Below, piece by piece: positions 55,757-64,000 of a stretch of 64,000 nucleotides of DNA (within the stretch, counting starts at the first letter, position 1; every line of letters starts with the position of its first letter). The notes beneath the pieces were generated by a model that worked only from the letters and a program-made list of their open reading frames with translations, did no database searches and had not been told where the DNA came from. The stretch is from Aegilops tauschii subsp. strangulata (Eukaryota; Streptophyta; Magnoliopsida; Poales; Poaceae). A program made the translations under genes and the position numbers. Where the stretch lies: positions 120,372,318 to 120,436,317 of the forward strand of contig NC_053041.3 of the NCBI RefSeq assembly GCF_002575655.3, in the 5' to 3' direction.

Positions 55757-58525
55757 TTCCTGGCTCCTCCTCCCGTTCCAGCCCAAAGAAATGCGAGTGG
55801 GAGAAGTGCTCTGTGTCTCACAGTTAGTTAGCAAAGTTGCAAATGCAGGGATTTCTTCCTCCCGCGGATCTGGTCCCTGTTCGAGCAGGGATGGCTTCCT
55901 TCAATGGTGTGACTCAGGCGGAGGACTCCCCCAATCCGTCCGGGGGGGAGCGAGTGTGCTTCGTCCCCTATCTGATAAGAGGCATCGGATTTCCAATCCA
56001 CCCGTTCCTCCGAGGGCCTCTGGAATATTATGGCCTCCAGCTGCATAACTTCACTCCCGCCTCTATCCTGCACATTGCAGGTTATGTTGCTTTATGGGAG
56101 CTATTTCTGGGTGTTGAAGCCCGCTTTGAACTGTGGAGAAAATTGTTCTGTCTTGTCCCGCGTAACCATGAGGGGTTAATATTTGAGGTGGGCGGAGCCG
56201 AAGTGTGGCGCGTCGCCGATACCAGATACCTGTCCGGCACACCGAGGAAGGCATCTAAAGAATGGCCTTCCGAATGGTTCTACATCGAGGACGTCACGCT
56301 TCCCAACCTAGTTTGAAAGGGTCTCCCTGAATTTGCAAGCGTTCGTTAAAGAAACGTCATAGTTGGCCCCCCCGGAGCCTTGAGGAAGATGAAAGTGCGG
56401 AGGTTCGTCAACTCCTGGGTGAGATAAAGACGCTCGCCCAGTCCGGATTAACAATGGTTGAGGTAATGGCGACCTCCATAGCGCGAGGGGTTCAGCCGCT
56501 TCAATATAGAGGGCTCCCAATGTGGCACTACAACGGGGAGGATGACGCCTCCCGCTGCGGTCGGAAAGGTCCAGGCACCCCCACCGCTCTGGCGAAAATA
56601 CTGGCCGAGCTGTTCAAAGGGGAGGAAGAGGAATTTCTTTGCATCAATAGCAGAGATGGATATTCTATGTATAATCCTCCCAGTTGGGTAAGCCCCAATC
56701 CTTCTGCTTTACTCATTCCGCTTCCCGGATTACCTTTGATAAAATTCGCTTATGACAGCATTGGCGAAAAATCACCGAGGGGTTTCACAGCCCCGCCCCA
56801 CAGCCGGAGAACCATAATCTGGAGCTGGATCCTGGGTTCGAAGAAGACCAGGATATATTCGTGGTACTCGCGGAAGGGGTGTTTTACCAGGCGAGCTACA
56901 ATGGCACGGAAGTGGCCATTATCGCGGATTACCCTGGTCTTCTCCCTGCTTCCCATGTAAGTCATCAAGAAAAAATCTCACTCGAAAGAGCTTCCTCGTA
57001 CTGCCTCACCCATCGCACTGTCTCGTGCTCCACAGGGAGGCGTTCGGCGCGTCATGCTACTTCGGGGGCGGCTCCGGCGCCGAGCAAGGCTTCTACAAGG
57101 AAGGTCGGTGAAGGCACGACCGGTCCCTCGTCAAAGAGGTAAGGATTTGAAGGCGTACTTTAGCAGTCACATCTAGCTGTAACCTGTACGTTTGTGTGAT
57201 ATCAGGAAAAAGGTTCACCGGACTAAGTCCGGGGGTCCGGCCAGACGTACTCCCAGCGCCCGGGATTTAGACCCTGTTGGAGAGGTGGGGGCCGACGTAG
57301 GAACAGTGCCGGACTGTCCTTCGGCCGAGGGTTCGGAAAATATGTCCGTTACCAACTCGGAAGTGGAGAGTGCCATGAATCATCGGTGCTGCAGGGCTGT
57401 TTTACGAGACCCTGAGTTCTCGGAAGAGGCATTCAATGCGTTCAATTCGGCTGACGCGTATATCCGAGCTGCTCGAAACGGGCTTAGTAGAGCCACCAAG
57501 CAGCATTTAACAGACGCGCGGGTAAGTTTTCTTTGTCCGAATAGGACGGCCATGTGCTAGTAGCCCCCGGGACTTGAAAGCAGTTGGTACAACTGATTTA
57601 AGGACCGTTGTATCACCAGGTTCTTACAGAGAAGAACAACCTGCTAACCCAAGAGCTGGAACAGTGTCGGGCGCAGCTAAATGCTGCTACCGCCGAACAG
57701 GAAAATTTGAAGAAGCTGTCCACTGGTAACGTTTCCCCTCCATCGAGGAACAGTAAATGTATACCAACTGTGCTAATACTGCCACTGTTCGCGTAATAGG
57801 GTCGTCGTATCAACTTGAGGAGAAGTTGAAGATCTCCCAAGAGGGAGAAAGAGAGGCAAAGAGGCAACACGCTGCAGGCGAGCGTGTGCTCACCCGCGTC
57901 AGGGACGAGAAAAACAAGCTACAGGATTCCAACACTAAGTTGGGTGAAAAGTTGAAAGATGTGCGGGCCCAGCTAGCCGACTCCGTAAAGGAGAACAAAA
58001 ACCTGCAGGGCGGTATCTTCAGTATGTGTCCAAACTATTTGTGGATTAGCTCAGAAAATCGATGGGACTGACATAGTCATGTTTGCAGGTGTACTGACGG
58101 GCCGTCCTGAAGAGGAGGTGTCCGGATCATCGAGTGATCTACTGCAGAGGCTGTCACAAGTACACAAGCATGCTCGGCTAGCCATGCGGAGTGTGGCTAA
58201 GGCCTTATGGCCGTCCGACTCCCCTCCAGGAAGTATGGAGGAGCTTGTAGAGCTGTTCAAGGGAGCACAGCGGTGTATCCGACTATGGAAGATATCGGCC
58301 TGCCGAGAAGGTGCGCGGGAAGCCTGGGCCATGGTGAAAACACGATATACCAAGCTGGACCCGAATCACATGGCCAGGGTTGGACCACTAGGGTCAAATG
58401 GGGAGGAAATTCCCGTTAGTTTAGTATATGACCAAGTAGAGGTGGCCGCCAAATATTCCCAACAGGATTGTAAATTAGACCGCCTGTTGGATGGTATAGA
58501 GAGGGAAGTGTTTGAGTCCAAGTGA
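55757..58525 (+). pseudogene. Antisense (plus-strand) spliced gene of Gypsy-3, 'putative gypsy type transposon' family
   Basis: About seven exons: 55757-56687, 56759-56956, 57036-57138, 57206-57521, 57620-57725, 57800-58012 and 58089-58525; all introns are short with GT..AG ends (boundaries by eye; the phase at the junction 56956/57036 does not close). Exon 1 starts MASIPGSSSRSSPKKCEWEK and contains GERVCFVPYLIRGIGFPIHP, FTPASILHIAGYVALWELFL and FELWRKLFCLVPRNHEGLIF, the conserved N-terminal domain known as Transposase_28 (PF04195). Later exons give VLTEKNNLLTQELEQCRAQL and YQLEEKLKISQEGEREAKRQ, long coiled coils, and end LDRLLDGIEREVFESK. Damage: TAG at about 55835 (Gln expected), a TGA at about 56314 and a frameshift near 56345. 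The role of this protein in Tat elements is unknown. It lies tail to tail with pol. Confidence 0.8.
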
Positions 58526-59338
58526 CTATGTATTTTCCTTGCCCTTTGTAATTCTAGCTGAATTGTATAGCATTTGTCACGGCCGACCTTTTTGCTTCAA
58601 CCTCCGGACTCAAGGGTGCCGAGTGTTTCCGGTTACCCTCACGGCCGAATAGGCTGGGGCATGCCTGGAAAACTAGGCGTAGGGGTCATAATTGCTTGAA
58701 CAGACAAGTTGTATTCTACTAGTTATGTTATATTACATTTGAGTCGTAACAAACATCTTCCAGAGAGAATAGTTCCATTAAGGGTTCCTTTCCCTGGGTG
58801 TGCATGCATTAGTAGACATGTCCGAATTGTGATGTGAAAATCACAGTGTGTATAGCTTCTGGGGGTTCACAATAGAGTGTGTGCAAAAGAGATTTTTCAT
58901 CCACCGACCGAATATTCCCTTAAGAACGCTAGCTTTTGGCTTCACCCAGTCTGAGGTACACATCCGGATGACCCGGCAGTAACAATCGCAGAGGTGCTCC
59001 CTTTACCACCTAGCCGAACAATCGGGAACGTAGGGGTAAGCACAGGAGCCAGGCAACCCAGATTGGCCAAAACTTAAGTCATATCGATGCATATAATGGC
59101 GAAGAAAAGACATGCGGGAAAACGCGCATGTGTGATGAGCTTGATGCTCGGAAAATAATATTAACAAGCTTCTGTTAAAGAAGCCCCTAGGTATAATGGG
59201 CGTACATATGTGAAGATGTGTACGTGAGCAGTGTTCGGTCAAGCCGAATGGGTGCTTTAAAGCGAAAAAAATTATGTAAAAGGGGAGAAAGAGTAATGGA
59301 AACTATAGGGGAGAAGGAGACTAACAAAGAGTTCGGCG
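58526..59338. other. Spacer between the antisense gene and integrase of Gypsy-3
   Basis: No coding signal. It separates the 3' ends of two convergent units (antisense gene ends 58525, pol ends 59339), so both 3' untranslated regions and poly(A) sites should lie here. Confidence 0.5.
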
Positions 59339-62080
59339 CTAGGCATAGAACCTTCGGAGTCTGGCTGCTTTCCAGGGGTTCGGCTCTAGGCGATTGTCTG
59401 ATGCGTCACAAAGACGGTACGCTCCTCCAGTGAGAACTTCGTTGATTATGAAGGGACCCTCCCATTTGGGCTTGAGTTTGTCCTTTTTCTTCTCCGGCAA
59501 GCGCAGAACGAGTTCGCCAACATTGTAAGTCCTGGCCCGTACTTCTCTGCTTTGATATCTTCGAGCCTGCTGTTGATAAAATGCTGAACGGGCTTTGGCG
59601 ACGTCGCGCTCCTCCTCCAGGGCATCTAGGCTGTCCTGCCGATCCAACTCAGCCTCTTTCTCTTCATACATACGCACTCGATGTGAGTCATGTATAATAT
59701 CGCAGGGCAATACAGCCTCTGCACCGTACACCATGAAGAAATGTGTGTATCCGGTAGTACGGTTGGGCGTGGTCCGCAGCCCCCAGAGTACGGAGTCGAG
59801 CTCCTCGACCCAGTGTTTGTCTGATTCTTTCAAAGATCGCACTAGCCTGGGTTTGATGCCGCTCATAATAAGACCATTGGCTCGCTCGACTTGACCATTT
59901 GTTTGCGGGTGGTAGACAGAGGCGTAATCGAGCTTAATGCCCAGATTAGCACACCAGGTTTTCACCTCATCAGCTGTGAAATTCGAACCGTTATCGGTGA
60001 TGATGCTGTGCGGTACACCGTAATGGTGTACCACATCGGATATAAATGCAATCACCGGTCCGGACTCAGCCGTTTTAACTGGTCTAGCCTCTATCCACTT
60101 GGTGAATTTGTCCACCATGACCAACAGATATTTTTTCTTATGGCTTCCCCCTTTAAGGGGTCCGACCATGTTGAAGCCCCAGACCACAAAGGGCCATGTA
60201 ATGGGGATTGTTTGTAGAGCGGTTGGGGGCATATGGCTTTGGTTGGCGAAGAGTTGGCATCCGACACAGCGTTGGACGAGGTCCTATGCGTCTGCCCGGG
60301 CCGTACGCCAGTAAAATCCTGTACGGAAGGCCTTGCTGACAAGTGCCCGGGCTGCGGCGTGGTGCCCACCGAGACCGGCGTGAATTTCTGCCAAGAGTTG
60401 CCGCCCCTCCTCCTCGGAGATACACCTTTGAAGGACTCCGGTGGTGCTTTTCTTGTAGAGCTCTCCTTCATGAACTTTATAGGCCTTCGAACACCGGACT
60501 ATGCGGCGAGCCTCGTTCTGATCTTCTGGGAGCTCCTTCCTATTAAAGTAGGCCAAGAATGGTTCGGTCCATGGGGCAATTACTGCCATGATGAGGTGGG
60601 CCGATGGTGTTACTTCGGTGGTTGAGCCTCCGATGATATCGGCGTGTTCGTTATCCGTGTTTGTGTTCGGAACATGACTGTCGTTGCTATCTTCCCCTTG
60701 CCATACCACGGATGGCTTAAAGAGCCTTTCGAGGAAGATGTTAGGCGGGACGGGGTCGCGCTTAGCGCCGATGCGAGCAAGGACATCTGCCGCCTGGTTA
60801 CTTTCGCGGGCGATGTGATGAAATTCGAGTCCCTCGAACCGAGCCGACATCTTCAAAACGGCATTGCGATAAGCTACCATCTTTGGATCTTTGGCATCAA
60901 AGTCTCCATTAATTTGGGATATTGCGAGGTTTGAGTCCCCGCGCACCTCCAGGCGTTGTATGCCCATTGATACGGCCATCCGGAGGCCATGTAGCAAGGC
61001 CTCATATTCGGCTGCGTTGTTGGAGTCTGTGTATAATATTTGGAGTACGTACTTGACGATATCTCCTGTGGGGGACGTTAATACGACGCCCGCCCCTAGC
61101 CCTGCCAACATCTTGGAGCCGTCAAAATGCATCACCCAGTTGGAATATGCGCCGTACTCTTTAGGGAGTTCGGCTTCTGTCCATTCGGCGATGAAGTCGG
61201 CCAGTACCTGGGATTTGATGGCTCTACGTGGTTTGTACGTGATGTCGAATGGCAGGAGCTCAATGGCCCAATTGGCAATCGGGCCCGTTGCATCCTGATT
61301 GTTAATTATATCATTGAGGGGCACTTCGGAGGCCACCGTGATAGAGCACTCCTGAAAGTAGTGTTGCAATTTTCGAGATGCCATGAAGACTGCATATGCT
61401 ATTTTTTGATAATGAGGGTACCGGGATTTGCATGGTGTGAGGACGGTGGATACGTAGTATACCATCTGCTGGAGCAGAAATTTATGTCCGTCCTGTTCTC
61501 GTTCGACGACGAGTACGGCGCTCACCACCTGGTGTGTTGCTGATATGTATAAGAGCATTGGTTCGCCGGCGTTTGGCGCGGCCAGGATTAGGTTGCTTGC
61601 CGGAAGGGTTTTTATTTCTTCCAGTCCGGCCGTCGCCGCATCTGTCCACTCGAAGTTATCGGTGCGCCGTAGAAGGCGATAGAGCGGCAACGCCTTTTCT
61701 CCCAACCTGGAGATAAAGCGGCTTAAAGCTGCCACACACCCAGCGAGTTTTTGGACCTGCTTGAGTTCGGTTGCCGTAGCCAGCTGTGACAGAGCTCAGA
61801 TTTTGGCTGGATTTGCTTTAATCCCTCTATTGGAAACGATGAAGCCCAATAGTTTACCGGGGGGACTCCGAAGACGCACTTTTCCGGGTTAAGCATGTTG
61901 TCGCATGTGCGAAGGTTGTCATGTGAGACACAAGTCGTCTATTGGTCTTTTGACGTGTCTAGTTTTGATGACGACGTCGTCCACGTAGGCCTCCACTGTT
62001 TTGCCGATCTGTTTATCGAGGCATGTTTGGATCATGCGCTGGTAGGTGGCGCCGGCGTTCTTGAGCCCGAAAGGCATGGT
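59339..62080 (-). pseudogene. Pol of Gypsy-3: RT remnant, two RNase H domains, integrase
   Basis: Minus strand. RT: only the C-terminal part remains, MPFGLKNAGATYQRMIQTCL and the catalytic EAYVDDVVIKT (YVDD at 61987-61976), then frameshifts and a TGA at 61796-61798. From 61735 a 484-codon frame has the RT-linked RNase H (LLLQQ..YYVSTVLTPCKSRYPHYQK) and a second RNase H with all four acidic residues (FDGS D205, AEYEAL E243, RGDSN D267, QAADVLA D317 of that frame). It continues into the integrase HHCC finger (GLGGHHAAARALVSK.., CVGC) across an in-frame TAG at 60284-60286. The integrase core has ITDNGSNF (D) and NGQVERAN (E) with the usual 35-residue spacing, but the first aspartate is Asn (WGFNMVGP). 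It ends RLRRFYA. Inactive. Confidence 0.88.
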
Positions 62081-62093
62081 CACTACAGGAATC

Positions 62094-62615
62094 AGCTATT
62101 TTGCCGTCTGCCACGGCGGACGGCAAAGGCATGAACGGCGGACGGCAAAGGCCTTTGCCGTCAGCCGCGGACGGCAAAAGGCTCCGGCAAAGTAGGCTAC
62201 AGTAAACAGCTACTTTGCCGTCTGCTTCCTGGCGGCTGACGGCAAAGGCCCTTTGCCGTCTGCCGCGGATGGTAAAAATTGTGCTCTCAGTCCGTTAAGT
62301 GGCTAACGGCAGGCCTTTGCCGTCCACCAGCGGACGGCAAATTTTCTAGTGCCTTTGCCGTCTGCCAGCGGATGGCAAACTTTCTAGTGTCTTTGCCGTC
62401 CGCCGTATGATGTCATCTACACGTCACTACATGGCAGGCCTTTGCCGTCCGCCGCTGACGGCAAACTCTTTTACTCTTTGCCGTCTGCCACTGTAGGCAA
62501 ATTGACCAAATGGGTCAGCTCCCAGGAAGCATAGCTGGATGCCACGTGGCCTTTTTGCCGTCCGCGGCAGACGGCAAAGAGCCCGTTGCCGTCGGTGGCA
62601 GACGGCAAAGAGCCT
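62094..62615. repeat. CACTA-C subterminal repeats
   Basis: About twenty copies of TTTGCCGTCTGCC, TTTGCCGTCCGCC or complements such as GCGGACGGCAAAG. Compared with CACTA-A the spacer words differ (GCGGACG as often as GCAGACG), showing that the two copies have diverged. Confidence 0.9.
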
Positions 62616-63004
62616 GCATATTGGCTCTTTTTTTGTTTTTTATTAAATCCAACAATTTTCATCACAAATATATATGACATATATAGATATATTTCACAAG
62701 GCCATTACAGAGCAAACATATAAGATATCCAACACATAACTTCATCATACATAGTTCCATGCATAGTTCCATCATACATAGCAAGTTCAACATAGAGGCA
62801 TCCAACCATATATATTACAATAGTTTCATCCAACGATAGATGCATAGTTCAACGATACAAAAGAAACAGAGAAAGGGATAAGGAGCAGTCCATCTATGCA
62901 AGCTTTCGTCAAGTGAATGAAATCTGCAAAATGAAAAATAAGAAAGTTAGAAATAGGTGACTAGAACAAGAAGAATAGAACAAGAAGAAGACTAGAACAA
63001 GAAG

Positions 63005-63640
63005 AGTATGTCATTTATGGGCTAACTTACGTGAAATGGATCATATATGAGCTAACTAAGTTGAAATGGGTCGTTTATGAGCTAGCTAAGGTGAAATGGA
63101 TCATTTATGAGCTAACTTTGTTGAAATGGGTCGTTTATGAGCTAACTAAGGTCAAATGGATCGTTTTTGAGGTAACTAAGGTGAAATGGATCGTTTTTTA
63201 GCTCACTTAGGTCAAATGGATCATTTATGAGCTAACTTAGTTGAAATGGATCGTTTTTGAGCTAACTTTGTTGAAATGGATCATTTATGAGCTAATTTAG
63301 TTGAAATGGATCTTTTTGAGCTAACTTAGGTGAAATGGATCATTTAAGAGCTAATTTAGGTGAAATGGATTGTTTTTAGCTAACTTGGTGAAATGGATCG
63401 TTTATGAGCTAAATTAGTTGAAATGGATCGTTTATGAGATAACCTAGGTAAGATGGGTCATTTTGGAGTTAACCTAGGTGAAATGGGCCATTTTAAAGCT
63501 AACGTAAGTAAAATGGATCATTTAGGAGCTAATCTAGGTAAAATGGGTCATTTTTGAGCTAACTTGGATGAACTGCATCATTTATAAGCTAACCTAGGTA
63601 AAATGGGTCATTTTGGAGGAAAAGAAGCTAACTCTAGGTC
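63005..63640. repeat. 30-bp tandem array of CACTA-C, about 20 copies
   Basis: GTGAAATGGATCATTTATGA followed by gctaacttag repeats with an exact 30-bp period over most of the range (for example 63063, 63093, 63123, 63153). From about 63440 the monomer changes towards the CACTA-A form (ggtcattttggag). Confidence 0.93.
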
Positions 63641-63726
63641 ATTATGGTAAGCATATTGGAGGAAATAAAGCTAAGTCTAGGTCTTTATGCATTTGTTAAG
63701 CAAAACACTAGAGAAACTTACCGTGA

Positions 63727-63954
63727 TCAGGGAGGTGCAGGAGCGGGGTGGCTAGTGCCGCTACCTGGAGAAGGATCGTGCGATGCGTTTCTGGAGTTAA
63801 GCTGCACCAAAGATCATTTACAATGTCTCGTTAGCATTATGACACTCAAATGTTATGACTAGCAAGTAATGTCCATTCAAATTAAACTCACCATGCTCCC
63901 AGGAGCAATCACTGGCATCGGCGGAGCGGGCTGACCGGACTTCTCACACACAGA
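63727..63954 (-). CDS. Last two exons of the En/Spm-type gene, CACTA-C
   Basis: Exon 63954-63892 (SVCEKSGQPAPPMPVIAPGS) has an intact acceptor and the donor GTGAG. The last exon 63801-63727 (NASHDPSPGSGTSHPAPAPP) ends in TGA at 63727-63729. Both align with the corresponding exons of CACTA-A (34989-34931 and 34836-34759) and, unlike them, keep the splice donor. These are the Pro/Ser-rich C-terminal end of the Transposase_24-type protein; the catalytic TNP2 part lies outside the window. Confidence 0.65.
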
Positions 63955-64000
63955 CTGCACATTTGGTTTTCACAATAGAGTCATACTAGTTAGTAATGAG

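Larger units (their letters stand above)
55083..62080 (-). mobile_element. Gypsy-3: Tat-lineage Gypsy element with a plus-strand gene near its 3' LTR
   Basis: Minus-strand order: RT remnant, RNase H, second RNase H, integrase (62080 to 59339), then a region holding a spliced gene on the opposite strand (55757-58525), then a polypurine tract (minus strand TTCGGGGGCTAC at about 55444-55456) and the 3' LTR ending CTCCCTCA at 55443 on the plus strand. A second, archaeal-type RNase H and an antisense ORF between integrase and 3' LTR are hallmarks of the Tat lineage (RIRE2/Grande/Retand type). It is truncated by Gypsy-4 on the left and CACTA-C on the right. Confidence 0.85.
62081..64000 (-). mobile_element. 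CACTA-C: 3' part of an En/Spm-type element inserted in Gypsy-3 pol
   Basis: Starts CACTACAGGAATCAGC at 62081, preceded by GGT (3-bp target) within the RT reading frame. The layout equals CACTA-A: subterminal TTTGCCGTC repeats, a shared ctttttttgttttttattaa segment (62630-62645) with AT-rich DNA, a 30-bp tandem array and the last two exons of the En/Spm-type gene on the minus strand. It runs off the right edge of the window. Confidence 0.88.

Noticed and set aside
62094..62615. Second CRISPR-like palindrome cluster
   Set aside because: Same subterminal repeat family in CACTA-C.
63005..63640. Centromeric or subtelomeric satellite
   Set aside because: The array is short and lies at the same internal position as a related array in CACTA-A; it is part of the transposon.

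Overview
The window is a stretch of grass nuclear DNA, almost certainly from a Triticeae species (wheat, Aegilops, rye or barley relatives). The evidence is a near-complete Angela/BARE1/WIS-type Copia solo LTR, several copies of the common Triticeae Gypsy LTRs that begin TGATACGTCTCCAACG, CACTA elements with TTTGCCGTCTGC subterminal repeats, and Stowaway MITEs. I see no intact host gene of known function, no rRNA or tRNA gene, no CRISPR array and no prokaryotic organisation. The content is nested transposable elements, the degenerate protein-coding cargo they carry, and intervening low-copy or AT-rich DNA.

Layout. 1-4082: two adjacent plus-strand gene remnants (an alanine-rich coiled-coil protein and a GRF-type zinc-finger protein), then a 45-bp tandem array, probably inside a CACTA-like element whose end lies at about 4082. 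4083-12068: a minus-strand, gag-only LTR retrotransposon with one long LTR; that LTR carries a nested Angela solo LTR at 8454-10154. 12069-19625: a decayed grass gene split by Gypsy-1 (12565-19522, TSD CAATG). 20349-22573: two Harbinger-like elements placed head to head at one shared TTA, each carrying a related but different broken ORF. 22574-32506: intergenic DNA with three Stowaway MITEs, microsatellites and no gene I can recognise. 32507-35719: the 3' part of a CACTA element (CACTA-A) with the last exons of an En/Spm-type gene, interrupted at 35720 by a second, repeat-rich CACTA (CACTA-B). 38678-39636: a dead DEDDy 3'-5' exonuclease-like gene. 39.8-43.5 kb: a cluster of unrelated minisatellites.

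44630-64000 is a nested stack. Gypsy-2 (gag-protease only) ends in the 3' UTR of Gypsy-4. Gypsy-4 has inserted in the LTR of a Tat-lineage Gypsy element (Gypsy-3). The pol gene of Gypsy-3 is cut at 62081 by CACTA-C, a sister copy of CACTA-A. Gypsy-3 carries RT, two RNase H domains and integrase on the minus strand, and a separate multi-exon gene on the plus strand between integrase and the 3' LTR.

None of the coding regions looks intact. Frameshifts and in-frame stops (often TAG or TGA where CAG or CGA is expected) occur throughout, so the window reads as silenced, methylated repeat DNA. The most informative observations are structural: the antisense gene in the Tat element, head-to-head Harbinger-like elements sharing one TSD, mismatched flanks of Gypsy-2, a 5' LTR deletion that removes the TATA box, a cluster of ACCGGT sites upstream of an LTR promoter, and higher-order tandem repeats inside CACTA-A.
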